Origin: Owenweeksia sp. TMED14
GTDB taxonomy: Bacteria > Bacteroidota > Bacteroidia > Flavobacteriales > Schleiferiaceae
DNA: 36,972 nt
Reading direction: 5' to 3'
Assembly: GCA_949529985.1 (NCBI GenBank)
Contig: CATIRS010000050.1
Coordinates: 1 to 36,972 of the forward strand
In this document: positions 17,298 to 25,661 of the stretch, one piece after another
Layout of the letters: the number at the start of each line of letters is the position of its first letter
How positions within the stretch are numbered: the stretch's first letter is position 1
Notes under the pieces: generated by a model
What the model was told of the DNA's origin: nothing
Databases searched by the model: none
The model's input: only the letters and a program-made list of their open reading frames with translations
Made by a program: the position numbers and the translations under genes

Positions 17298-18056
17298 ATG
17301 CGTGAATCAATTTTTTTTTTCTTCATTTTTTGTGTAATCTCAATTTCAGCACAGATAGTTAATGTAGAAGCCATGAGAAGCCTCACTGGTAAAGATTCTG
17401 GAACGCATGGAATTATTGATGGACGCTTTTATTTTGGAGGTGTTCAAAATTTACTATTAAGACTTTCTACTTCGACGAATATTCGGAAGACAGTAGGTGA
17501 CGAATCCTATTATGGTATTTTCAGTGGTAATTTTTCAACAAGGATAGGTGGTGAATCTTTGCTGTTTGAGCAAAATGGATTTGTTCATGGACGTTATAAT
17601 CGGAAAATCTCACAAAGACTAACAGTAGAAGGTTTTTTTCAATGGCAATCGAACAAGCCGATGCTTATTGCTCAACGCTATAATTTTGGTTTTGGCCCTA
17701 GATATATGGCAATAAAGACAAAAACAGGGAGTTTATTTGTTTCGCCTTTAATTATGTATGAGTTAGACGTCGAGTCTTCTGGTAAATTTGAAAGTGTCGT
17801 TAGAATGAGCACATATATTTCTTTGGACATGCTCCTTTATGAAAAATATCGATGGAATTCTATCGCATATTATCAACCTGTTTTGGGCCGTTGGGATGAT
17901 GTTAGAGTGGTTATAAATTCGCGATTCTCAACACCAATATCTCCGGAATTGAATCTTGTAGTTTCCGCTAATGTGAATTATGATGCCTATCCTGGCGGGT
18001 CGGATTCACCCAACTTTACATATGGTGTGAATTCAGGATTGGGATGGCGTTTTTAG
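17298..18056 (+). CDS. Outer-membrane beta-barrel protein (DUF481-like)
   Basis: 252 aa with a signal peptide (cleavage near SISAQ) and regularly spaced amphipathic strands ending in GVNSGLGWRF, a C-terminal Phe typical of outer-membrane barrels. The arrangement of a short N-terminal segment followed by strands such as LTVEGFFQWQSNKP and YNFGFGPRYM resembles DUF481/YdiY-type proteins, but the assignment is tentative. The stop codon overlaps that of folC on the other strand (18053-18056), leaving no room for a separate terminator. Confidence 0.65.
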   Translation: MRESIFFFFIFCVISISAQIVNVEAMRSLTGKDSGTHGIIDGRFYFGGVQNLLLRLSTSTNIRKTVGDESYYGIFSGNFSTRIGGESLLFEQNGFVHGRYNRKISQRLTVEGFFQWQSNKPMLIAQRYNFGFGPRYMAIKTKTGSLFVSPLIMYELDVESSGKFESVVRMSTYISLDMLLYEKYRWNSIAYYQPVLGRWDDVRVVINSRFSTPISPELNLVVSANVNYDAYPGGSDSPNFTYGVNSGLGWRF

Positions 18057-19300
18057 AATAGATTCTTAATGGTGTGCATTCTGAGTGCATCGGCAACTAG
18101 AAAAGTGCTACCCCCTATATAAAGGGCATCATTGGAAAGAATTTCATTACGGACCATATTAATAGCATCGGAAAATGATTCATTTGCTGTAGCCGTGTAA
18201 CCATGTTCAATTGCAGATGAAATGAAGGCATCAACATTAAGTCCTCTTTCGACATTAGGTTTGGTCAAATAGAGATGGGAGTCTTTTGGAATATTTTGCC
18301 AAAATGAACTGAGATCTTTATCATTTACAACACCTAAAATCATGAAGCCTCTTGATTTTTTTAGTAATATACGTTTCCATTGTGTCATCGTAGCATGCAT
18401 CCCGTGCCCGTTATGAGCTGTGTCAAGAACGACATATGGATCTTGATGAATAATCTGCCATCTGCCAAGAATTCCAGTTGATTTAGATATATTTTTTAGG
18501 CCTTTTGTGATGGAACTATCATGACAATGAAACTTATCTTGCGCTTTCAAAACAGATAGCGCAAGCTTCTGATTTTTAATTTGATAATCGCCTAAAAGGT
18601 CCATTTTATATACTGTTTGGGTATCATCTTCCGACCAAAATATTTCACTCTCTGTCTTCCTTGCCATATTGATGAAAACATCCTCTGTCTCTTTATCCTT
18701 TTGTCCAATGACAACAGGAACTCCTTTCTTGATGATTCCGGATTTTTCTAGGGCTATATTTTTTCTGGTATTTCCTAGAAATTTCATGTGATCGAGATCA
18801 ATATTGGTAATTGCGCTAACTAAGGGGGATAAAACATTTGTGCTATCTAAACGCCCTCCCATTCCTACTTCGACAACAGCGATGTCAATATCATTAGTTT
18901 CAAACGCAGAGAAGGCTAAACCAACAGTTAGCTCAAAAAAACTGAGTTCTAAATGTTTAATTTTTGCTTTGTGCTGTTTGATAAAATCTACAACTTGTTT
19001 TTTTGAAATTAATTTGCCGTTAATTCGAATTCGTTCTCGAAAGTCCAGTAAATGAGGAGAAGTATATAGCCCAACTTTATAGCCTTCAGCTTGCAATATG
19101 CTTGCTATCATATGAGAAGTTGAACCTTTTCCATTTGTGCCTGCAATATGAAAAGAAGGAAATCTAAGATGTGGATTCCCTAGGATTTCCATAAATGATA
19201 TTGACTTTTTGAGATCAATCTTATATTTTTCTCCACCTGTATTTTGATAAACAGGGAGTTGCTCAAAGAGCCATTTTATTACTTTATCGTAAGAATCCAA
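18053..19300 (-). CDS. folC: Folylpolyglutamate / dihydrofolate synthase
   Basis: ATP-dependent Mur-ligase-family enzyme that adds glutamate to (dihydro)folate, 415 aa. Motifs are the N-terminal WLFEQLPVYQNTGG...Y block, the P-loop AGTNGKGST, SPHLLDFRERIRI, VEVGMGGRLDSTN and the C-terminal VLDTAHNGHGM. The start is TTG: the upstream frame has a stop within a few codons, and the first internal ATG (residue 37) would remove the conserved N-terminal block. It begins 6 nt after the tonB stop, so translation may be coupled, which could help a weak start codon. Confidence 0.93.
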   Translation of the reverse strand: MDSYDKVIKWLFEQLPVYQNTGGEKYKIDLKKSISFMEILGNPHLRFPSFHIAGTNGKGSTSHMIASILQAEGYKVGLYTSPHLLDFRERIRINGKLISKKQVVDFIKQHKAKIKHLELSFFELTVGLAFSAFETNDIDIAVVEVGMGGRLDSTNVLSPLVSAITNIDLDHMKFLGNTRKNIALEKSGIIKKGVPVVIGQKDKETEDVFINMARKTESEIFWSEDDTQTVYKMDLLGDYQIKNQKLALSVLKAQDKFHCHDSSITKGLKNISKSTGILGRWQIIHQDPYVVLDTAHNGHGMHATMTQWKRILLKKSRGFMILGVVNDKDLSSFWQNIPKDSHLYLTKPNVERGLNVDAFISSAIEHGYTATANESFSDAINMVRNEILSNDALYIGGSTFLVADALRMHTIKNLF

Positions 19301-19306
19301 AGATTT

Positions 19307-20104
19307 TTATAGCGTAAATGGTATTTTTTGACGAATTTTTATGCCCTGTTCATAGGTTTCTGAATAATCAGGTTCCCAACGAGCTTTTTTCAATAATTCT
19401 CTAGCCGTTCTGATTGCGCAGTCTATATTTTCGGTAATAGTAGTTCCTTTAATTGATTGCGCTCCAATTTTATATGGGATACCATCATTACCAACCCAGA
19501 CATACAAATAAAGATCACCTCTTACTCCGCAATTACCATTTAACTCAAGTTTAGTTAATCCTTTTCTTGAACCTAGACTAAAACCTAGTACGTCAGAACC
19601 ACCATTTCCTGAATTAATGATGTTTCCATCTTGTTTTCCTTGATTGCCATCATCTATTGAACTTCCTTTACTTGAAGTGGAATTATTTTTATTTGGACTA
19701 TTTGAGAATTTACTATTTAATCGATTAGTCAAATCACTTGCTACTTTTGGTTTTTCAATTAATGGTTCCACTTTTACAGGTTTCTCAATTTTAACATCAG
19801 GTTTTGGGGTTTTTGTTTTTTTATTTATCTCTATTGTCTCTATGACGTCTTGAGTTATTGTAGGTATAATTTCTTCTAATTCTGTTGACTCTAAGACACT
19901 TTTAGTGTCAGATTGAGCTATTGGAGTTTCCCCAAATCCATTTTCTTTATATCCAAAATCTATAGGGATTCCCATTTCAGGAGGGGGGTCTTGATAATTT
20001 AATCCGAAGAAGGAAAAAAGAATGAAGAGCACTCCATGAACTGAGAGTGTAGCTGCCCAACCTCTTCTTCGATCACTTTTATCTTGACGGTCAAAACTGC
20101 TCAT
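19307..20104 (-). CDS. tonB: TonB-family energy transducer
   Basis: Periplasm-spanning protein that transmits the ExbBD proton-motive force to outer-membrane receptors such as the SusC-type protein at the right edge. It has a short basic cytoplasmic N terminus (DRQDKSDRRRGW), one transmembrane helix (about 17-36), a Lys/Pro-rich spacer (about 95-125), an Asn/Ser/Gly linker (135-175) and a C-terminal domain with a conserved Cys pair (GNCGVRG and DCAIRTA). It is 265 aa. The ATG overlaps the exbD stop (ATGA). The C-terminal domain is divergent from classical TonB, so the specific partner is unknown. Confidence 0.85.
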   Translation of the reverse strand: MSSFDRQDKSDRRRGWAATLSVHGVLFILFSFFGLNYQDPPPEMGIPIDFGYKENGFGETPIAQSDTKSVLESTELEEIIPTITQDVIETIEINKKTKTPKPDVKIEKPVKVEPLIEKPKVASDLTNRLNSKFSNSPNKNNSTSSKGSSIDDGNQGKQDGNIINSGNGGSDVLGFSLGSRKGLTKLELNGNCGVRGDLYLYVWVGNDGIPYKIGAQSIKGTTITENIDCAIRTARELLKKARWEPDYSETYEQGIKIRQKIPFTL

Positions 20105-20493
20105 TTTGGATCTGTTGCCAAAACCATTTTGATTTTATTTCGATAAGCAATATCCATAATGCGAACAGCTTCACCTGTCGGTACAGATTTATCTACTCTT
20201 AAAATAAGAATGGCTTCTGGGTCTTTTGAAACATAATTTAAAATTGCTATCTCTACATCTTTGGGTAAAAGAATATTTTCATTTACACTGAGTTGTAATT
20301 CTTTATTTATAGTTACGGTAACAGTTGATTTTTTAACAGTTTGCGCCTTGCTTTTTGGTAAGGTTACATCTAGGGCGGAAGAAGTAACTAGGGTAGATGT
20401 TAACATGAAAAATATCAAGAGTAAAAAAACCAGGTCCGTCATTGAGGACATGTTAAATTCTGCGGATACTTTGCTTCTATTGCGTAGATTCAT
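20101..20493 (-). CDS. exbD: ExbD/TolR biopolymer transport protein
   Basis: 130-aa inner-membrane partner of ExbB. It has a single N-terminal transmembrane helix (about 16-36, SSMTDLVFLLLIFFMLT) with the proton-conducting Asp in MTDLVF, and a periplasmic domain with TLPKSKA and LILRVDKSVPTGEAVRIMDIA, all typical of ExbD. It starts 10 nt after exbB and overlaps tonB by 4 nt. Confidence 0.93.
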   Translation of the reverse strand: MNLRNRSKVSAEFNMSSMTDLVFLLLIFFMLTSTLVTSSALDVTLPKSKAQTVKKSTVTVTINKELQLSVNENILLPKDVEIAILNYVSKDPEAILILRVDKSVPTGEAVRIMDIAYRNKIKMVLATDPK

Positions 20494-20503
20494 AAAAATG
20501 GTA

Positions 20504-21223
20504 TCAAACTGGTTCGTGCAGGAGGTCTAGAAACTCAGTACTACTTACTTCCATTTTATAAATAACAGATTCGACTCTCATAACTAAAAAATTATAGCCG
20601 AAATAAGCAAATATTCCAACAATCAATCCTGCTACAGTAGTTGTCATAGCAATATAAATTCCTTCTGCTAGCATATCTACCTGAACACCGCCTCCCGCGT
20701 TAGCCATTTCTTTAAAGGCGAGAATCATGCCAATGACTGTGCCCAGAAACCCAAGCATTGGAGCTCCTCCAGCAATTGTTGCCAAATACGGTAGGTTTCT
20801 CTCAAGACGCTGAATTTCTAGTTTCCCTTGATTTTCTATCGAGGCAGATATATCTTGTAAGGGCTTCCCGATTCTTGAAATTCCTTTTTGAATCATTCGG
20901 GACACAGGGCTATCAGAACGTTCACAAAGAGTTTTTGCAGATTGCAAGTTGCCGGCAGTAACATAATCCTTTATATCTTTCATGAATTCGGAATCTATTG
21001 CATTTGCTCGTTTTAAAGCACCCATGCGATTGACAAAAATATAAACCATGGCAAAACTTAAAAGAACCATTAATGACATAATTATCTGAGCCCCTAGTCC
21101 TCCAGAGACCATTAAACTTAAAATACTTAGTGTCTCGTCCTTAGTCAAGGAGTCAGAAATCACTGAGCCTTCTGAATTTAGAATATCATCAGAAATTTCA
21201 ATTTGAAGGAAGTTTAATTTCAT
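20504..21223 (-). CDS. exbB: MotA/TolQ/ExbB proton channel protein
   Basis: 239-aa pore subunit of the TonB motor. Three hydrophobic helices are visible (about 45-68, 145-168 and 185-215). The conserved segment LPYLATIAGGAPMLGFLGTV and the TTTVAGLIVGIFAYFGYN helix are diagnostic. An N-terminal extension of about 40 residues precedes the first helix. It is the first gene of exbB-exbD-tonB-folC; a 51-bp gap separates it from nhaD upstream and must hold any promoter, but no clear TAnnTTTG box is seen there. Confidence 0.92.
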   Translation of the reverse strand: MKLNFLQIEISDDILNSEGSVISDSLTKDETLSILSLMVSGGLGAQIIMSLMVLLSFAMVYIFVNRMGALKRANAIDSEFMKDIKDYVTAGNLQSAKTLCERSDSPVSRMIQKGISRIGKPLQDISASIENQGKLEIQRLERNLPYLATIAGGAPMLGFLGTVIGMILAFKEMANAGGGVQVDMLAEGIYIAMTTTVAGLIVGIFAYFGYNFLVMRVESVIYKMEVSSTEFLDLLHEPV

Positions 21224-21274
21224 TTTTGAGAATTTTATTTTTAGTTAAGGCAAAACAATATTTATCAGTAATTT

Positions 21275-22594
21275 TTAAAGTGAGTTGATAAATGTTATAA
21301 ACCAACCTTGTACAATATATGCTAGAATCCCCATAATGTAGCCTATTAATGCTAACAGGCTAATTTTTTTCAAATACCAACCAAAAGGGATTTTTTCTAA
21401 TCCCATTACTGCTACACCAGCAGCAGAACCAATTATGAGAACTGACCCACCAGTACCAGCGCAATACGCTAGAAAATTCCAAAAGAGGGCATCTTGAGCA
21501 AAAAATGTTTCAGGAACTAATTCATACATTCCCATAACTGCCGCTACGAGAGGTACATTATCTACGATGGCGCTAAATAGTCCAATTAGACCGCCGACCA
21601 TATAGATCCCAACTTCCGAATTTGTTCCAAAGGCATTATCTAATCCTGTGGCGATGTCATTGAGCTGACCACCAGTCTGAAGACTAGCTACTGCTAATAA
21701 TATTCCTAGAAAAAACAAGACCGATGGAGTGTCGACTTTTTTTATGATCCCAACAACGCCCAGTTCACGACGAATATCTGGGGATTTGTTCCGATGCATA
21801 AAATCTGTAACTAACCATAAAATTCCCAAGCTAAACATCATTCCCATAAATGGAGGTAGATGGGTAATTGTTTTGAAAACAGGAACAAATATTAACCCGA
21901 TAATCCCAACAGTCAGCACAATATATTGATCTTTCCGACTGACGACTTCATGCTCATTTGTTTCTTTGATTTCTGGACGTTCAATTTTACCACTAAGAGA
22001 CCAGCTTAGATAAATCAATGGTGCCAAAAGTGAAACTAACGAAGGAATAAATACAAAGGAAATAATTTTCGAAACAGAGACTTGACCACCTATCCATAAC
22101 ATGGTGGTTGTAACATCACCAATTGGTGAGAATGCACCTCCAGAATTTGCTGCAATAACTACCATGCCTGCAAAAAGCCAACGTCTTTCTTTGTTTTTAA
22201 TTAGTTTTCTGAGTAGCGAAATCATTACAATTGAAGTCGTGAGATTATCTAGTATTGCTGAAAAGAAAAAGGTCATTAGACATATTATCCATAATGCTTT
22301 TACTATATTTTTAGTGGATATTTTATCAGTTATAATAGTAAATCCAGCATGCGAGTCGATTACTTCCACAATTGTCATGGCTCCTAGTAAAAAGAAAAGA
22401 ATACTTGAGATCTCACCAACATGCTCTAGCAGGGCATGGGATGTTTCATGAATGTCGGCTCCTCCAAAAATAAACAATGCCCAACACAGAACACCTGTAA
22501 CTAGAGCTGCAGCCGCTTTGTCAATTTTCAAATCGTGCTCAAATGCAATTGCTGCATAGCCAAGAATGAAAACGATGATCATTAGAGTGTACAT
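21275..22594 (-). CDS. nhaD: Na+/H+ antiporter NhaD family
   Basis: Inner-membrane sodium/proton antiporter of the ArsB/NhaD (ion transporter) superfamily, 439 aa with about 12 hydrophobic helices. Characteristic segments are the N-terminal GYAAIAFEHDLKIDKAAAAL, SAILDNLTTSIVM, the SGGAFSPIGDVTTTMLW motif and the later SAIVDNVPLVAA plus FLAYCAGTGGSVLIIGSAAG. The two NDN/DN-type loops lie in the core transport helices. It is common in marine and halotolerant bacteria, consistent with a saline habitat. The 87-bp gap upstream, after anmK, shows no strong box. Confidence 0.92.
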   Translation of the reverse strand: MYTLMIIVFILGYAAIAFEHDLKIDKAAAALVTGVLCWALFIFGGADIHETSHALLEHVGEISSILFFLLGAMTIVEVIDSHAGFTIITDKISTKNIVKALWIICLMTFFFSAILDNLTTSIVMISLLRKLIKNKERRWLFAGMVVIAANSGGAFSPIGDVTTTMLWIGGQVSVSKIISFVFIPSLVSLLAPLIYLSWSLSGKIERPEIKETNEHEVVSRKDQYIVLTVGIIGLIFVPVFKTITHLPPFMGMMFSLGILWLVTDFMHRNKSPDIRRELGVVGIIKKVDTPSVLFFLGILLAVASLQTGGQLNDIATGLDNAFGTNSEVGIYMVGGLIGLFSAIVDNVPLVAAVMGMYELVPETFFAQDALFWNFLAYCAGTGGSVLIIGSAAGVAVMGLEKIPFGWYLKKISLLALIGYIMGILAYIVQGWFITFINSL

Positions 22595-22681
22595 ACGAAA
22601 ATCAATTTAAGGATGTTTAGTGTTCTCTGAAAATTATTGTGTTTAGCGCGGTAAAAATAATGTTCTAAAGCTTTGGTTTTG

Positions 22682-23821
22682 TTAAACTTGAAATGTTTTT
22701 TCAAACACTGTGCCATCGCAGCCATCTTCTTTTGATCCGGTTACAGAAGATAAAACATTTATCTCGCCTCTAAGTCTCTTAATTCCGAGAAAAGCAAAGG
22801 ATAAAGACTCTTTTTGTTCAACTATCTGTTTTTCGGGAATTTCAATGGTCTTTTTAGTATAAAATTTTATTCTGTCTACCAAGTAAGTATTCCAAACACC
22901 ACCTCCAGAAAGAAAAATATTTTTATTAATATTTTTCTTTAGACCATGGCCTATTGCCCAGGCAGAATGCTCTGTGGAAGTAGCAACTGCATCTTCAATT
23001 TTCGGGATATTGAATATTTTTTCATAAATATTTGCAACTGCCCATTCACGACTAAGACTTTTTGGTAGTGGTAATGAATAATAAGGCAGATGCTTTAACG
23101 ATTCAAATATTTTTATGTTAACTACTCCAGCTGAAGCCATTTCTCCTTTATTATCATAGGATTTTCCAATCTTTGACATGAGTTCATTGGAAATAATGTT
23201 ACAGGGACCTAAGTCTGCTGCTAATCTTACACCTTTTTTGCTCCAACTTGCATTTGAAAATCCGCCGAGGTTTAAACATGTAGAATGATTGCTAAATAAA
23301 AACATATCCGCTAAAGGGACAAGAGGGGCTCCTTGACCTCCTCTTCGGATATCATTGATTCTAAAATCACAAACAATTGGTATATCTAGATGGGTTGTTA
23401 ATTCATACGTATTACCGATTTGTATTGAGACGCCTTTTTGAGGTTCATGTCTAACTGTATGACCATGACTGCAAAAGGCTTCAGCTTTTGGAGTGCTTCT
23501 AGGCATTGATTTTAAAAATTGACTCGCCATTAGACTGATCCAAATGGCATAATCTTTAGATATTTTGCTTAAGTCATTGTCAACTGCGGTATATGCTTTT
23601 GGTAGATCACTTGCCCATCTGGTGTTCTTATAAGGAATACAACTACTTGCTAGTATTGAAAATCGCCATTTGGATTTAATAGTTATTGGAGGAGTAAATG
23701 AAACAAGGCATAGATCTAGGCCATCTAATGATGTTCCAGACATTGATCCAAGAGCGATGATAGGTTTATTTTTATCTGATTTAAATTTAGGGTGAACTTT
23801 GCTTTTAAAGAAAATAGCCAT
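22682..23821 (-). CDS. anmK: Anhydro-N-acetylmuramic acid kinase
   Basis: Peptidoglycan-recycling kinase that cleaves and phosphorylates 1,6-anhydro-MurNAc to MurNAc-6-phosphate. The N-terminal ATP-binding motif ALGSMSGTSLDGLD (residues 23-36) is diagnostic; other family blocks are SHGHTVRHEP, DFRINDIRRGGQGAPLVP, NLGGFSN and LSGGGVWN. 379 aa is close to the family size. murQ is not in the window. A TAAATTTG box lies 4 nt before the ATG. It is divergent from the acyl-CoA dehydrogenase. The secreted glucosaminidase at 27.9 kb also acts on peptidoglycan. Confidence 0.93.
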   Translation of the reverse strand: MAIFFKSKVHPKFKSDKNKPIIALGSMSGTSLDGLDLCLVSFTPPITIKSKWRFSILASSCIPYKNTRWASDLPKAYTAVDNDLSKISKDYAIWISLMASQFLKSMPRSTPKAEAFCSHGHTVRHEPQKGVSIQIGNTYELTTHLDIPIVCDFRINDIRRGGQGAPLVPLADMFLFSNHSTCLNLGGFSNASWSKKGVRLAADLGPCNIISNELMSKIGKSYDNKGEMASAGVVNIKIFESLKHLPYYSLPLPKSLSREWAVANIYEKIFNIPKIEDAVATSTEHSAWAIGHGLKKNINKNIFLSGGGVWNTYLVDRIKFYTKKTIEIPEKQIVEQKESLSFAFLGIKRLRGEINVLSSVTGSKEDGCDGTVFEKTFQV

Positions 23822-23825
23822 AGTC

Positions 23826-23833
23826 CAAATTTA
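23826..23833 (-). promoter_or_regulatory. -7 box TAAATTTG of anmK
   Basis: A perfect TAnnTTTG box separated from the anmK ATG by GACT, predicting a leaderless message. Confidence 0.55.
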
Positions 23834-23885
23834 TTAAATCAAATTAGATTTAAAGGAACATATCCAAGCAGAGCTTCTTGGGTTG

Positions 23886-23893
23886 TATTTTTG
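23886..23893 (+). promoter_or_regulatory. -7 box TATTTTTG of acyl-CoA dehydrogenase
   Basis: A perfect TAnnTTTG match 30 nt upstream of the ATG at 23924, giving a short normal leader of roughly 25 nt. Confidence 0.45.
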
Positions 23894-23923
23894 AATCTCA
23901 TTACATCTAAATCCACAATAGAT

Positions 23924-25078
23924 ATGAATTTTGAACTTACTGAAGAGCACGAAATGATTCGTGACGCCGCAAGATCTTTTGCTCAAAATGACTTGATGCC
24001 TGGTGTTATCGAACGGGACAATGAGCAGAGATTCCCTACTGATGGAGTTAAGAAAATGGCTGAACTTGGATTTTTAGGTATGATGACAAGTCCAGAATAT
24101 AACGGCGGAGGTATGGATACAATTTCATATGTGCTGGCTATGGAGGAGATCTCTAAATGTGACGCCTCAGCAGCTGTTATAATGAGTGTGAATAACTCTT
24201 TAGTTTGTTGGGGACTTCAGGAGTTTGGAACAGAGGATCAGAAAAAAAAGTATTTGACAAGACTTGCTTCTGGAGAAGTTCTAGGTGCGTTTTGCTTAAG
24301 TGAACCGGAAGCTGGAAGTGATGCGACAAGTCAAAAAACGACAGCCAAGGATATGGGAGATTATTATTTACTCAATGGCACTAAGAATTGGATTACAAAT
24401 GGTTCTAGCGCCTCAATATATCTCGTAATTGCGCAAACAGATATTTCAAAAGGACATAGGGGTATCAATTGCTTGATAGTCGAAAAAGAAATGCCCGGTT
24501 TTCAATTAGGTAAAAAGGAGGATAAGCTTGGCATTAGAGGCAGTGATACTCATTCGTTGATGTTTACCGATGTTAAAGTTCCAAAAGAAAACAGGATAGG
24601 TGAGGATGGTTTCGGATTTAAATTTGCTATGAAAACATTGTCAGGAGGAAGAATTGGAATTGCGGCTCAAGCCTTGGGTATCGCCTCAGGAGCTTTGGAA
24701 TTGTCTGCGAAGTACGCAACCGAAAGACGATCTTTTAATAAAATAATCGGTGACCATCAAGCCATAGCGTTTAAACTTGCAGACATGGCTACAAAGATTG
24801 AAGCTGCGCGTTTTCTCGTGCTAAAAGCTGCATGGTTGAAAGACCAAGGCCATCCATATGTAAAAGAATCAGCTATGGCTAAATTATACGCCTCTGAAGT
24901 TGCTATGGAAGTCTCTGTTGAGGCTGTTCAAATCCATGGCGGTTACGGATTCGTAAAAGAATATCATGTGGAAAGATTCATGCGTGATGCAAAAATAACC
25001 CAAATTTATGAGGGCACATCTGAGATTCAAAGAATGGTTATTTCGCGCGCAATATTAGATGAGGCTAAAGCAAACTGA
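23924..25078 (+). CDS. Acyl-CoA dehydrogenase
   Basis: FAD enzyme of fatty-acid or branched-chain acyl-CoA oxidation (384 aa, normal length). Start ATG at 23924: the family's N terminus is MNFELTEEHEMIRDAARSFA, while the 44 upstream in-frame codons do not resemble it. Signature motifs are GAFCLSEPEAGSDATSQKT, the WITNGSSA segment, ERRSFNKIIGDHQAIAFKLADM, the IHGGYGFVKEYHVERFMRDAK block and QIYEGTSEIQR, which contains the usual catalytic Glu. It resembles short-chain/butyryl-CoA dehydrogenases; the chain-length preference is not certain. Confidence 0.93.
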   Translation: MNFELTEEHEMIRDAARSFAQNDLMPGVIERDNEQRFPTDGVKKMAELGFLGMMTSPEYNGGGMDTISYVLAMEEISKCDASAAVIMSVNNSLVCWGLQEFGTEDQKKKYLTRLASGEVLGAFCLSEPEAGSDATSQKTTAKDMGDYYLLNGTKNWITNGSSASIYLVIAQTDISKGHRGINCLIVEKEMPGFQLGKKEDKLGIRGSDTHSLMFTDVKVPKENRIGEDGFGFKFAMKTLSGGRIGIAAQALGIASGALELSAKYATERRSFNKIIGDHQAIAFKLADMATKIEAARFLVLKAAWLKDQGHPYVKESAMAKLYASEVAMEVSVEAVQIHGGYGFVKEYHVERFMRDAKITQIYEGTSEIQRMVISRAILDEAKAN

Positions 25079-25090
25079 AATTAACGTCAC

Positions 25091-25648
25091 CTATTTTTTC
25101 GGTTCAGGCCGATCTAATCGATTTAAATATTCTGCAAGTGCAGATGTTAAATCTAAATTGTCTTTGGCGTACAAAAGATTTGATTCATAGATAAATACTA
25201 GGTCTAGATCCATTTCAGCTTTCATTGCCTCAATTGCTTTGTCAACTTCTTGTTTTACAATAGTATTCATCTCAAATTCTTCTTGCTGTAATTCCCCTGT
25301 CCTCTGCTGTTCGAGGGCCTGGTATTGCTGTTGAATTCGTTGAAAATCCATTTGTGCTCTTTCTAATTCTATCTTAGAAAGGCTTGGCGCTGCCTTCTGA
25401 AGGACTTCATATTCAGCTTGAATGTTTTGCTGACTTCTGATGAGTTCAGCTTCCATTTTTTTTGCTTTTGCCTCAATCTCACCGACTAATTCGCCGTGAT
25501 AGCTGTAAAGTTTAGTTAAGCTGTCCAGTCTGACATAACCAATATTTAATTCACCGGTTTTTTCAGATTTTGCGCCAGATTCAACATCAATACAAGCGCT
25601 GGTTAAAAAAAATAGAGAGCTAATTAAGATCCAATTAAGTTTTTTCAT
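25091..25648 (-). CDS. OmpH/Skp-family periplasmic chaperone-like lipoprotein
   Basis: 185 aa. The signal peptide ends in a plausible lipobox (LTSAC, Cys19), suggesting a lipoprotein form of Skp/OmpH, which binds unfolded outer-membrane proteins. The mature part starts IGYVRLDSLTKLYSY and continues as a long Glu/Gln/Lys-rich coiled coil (about 55-130) before a C-terminal VFIYESNLLYAKDNLDLTSALAEYLN segment, the OmpH family pattern. It lies 13 nt after hutU. A one-mismatch box (TATTTTCG) 4 nt before the ATG may allow independent transcription. Confidence 0.85.
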   Translation of the reverse strand: MKKLNWILISSLFFLTSACIDVESGAKSEKTGELNIGYVRLDSLTKLYSYHGELVGEIEAKAKKMEAELIRSQQNIQAEYEVLQKAAPSLSKIELERAQMDFQRIQQQYQALEQQRTGELQQEEFEMNTIVKQEVDKAIEAMKAEMDLDLVFIYESNLLYAKDNLDLTSALAEYLNRLDRPEPKK

Positions 25649-25652
25649 ATTG

Positions 25653-25660
25653 CGAAAATA
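25653..25660 (-). promoter_or_regulatory. -7-like box TATTTTCG before OmpH-like gene
   Basis: A one-mismatch TAnnTTTG box in the 13-bp gap after hutU, followed by CAAT and the ATG. It fits the leaderless pattern but is weaker. Confidence 0.3.
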
Positions 25661-25661
25661 A

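Noticed and set aside
22632-22662. ATTATT/AATAAT inverted repeat after anmK as a terminator
   Set aside because: Six A/T pairs with an 18-nt loop and no T-run are expected by chance in such AT-rich DNA.
23792-23923. 44-codon N-terminal extension of the acyl-CoA dehydrogenase
   Set aside because: It overlaps the anmK start and promoter region and does not resemble the family; the family N terminus begins at the ATG at 23924.
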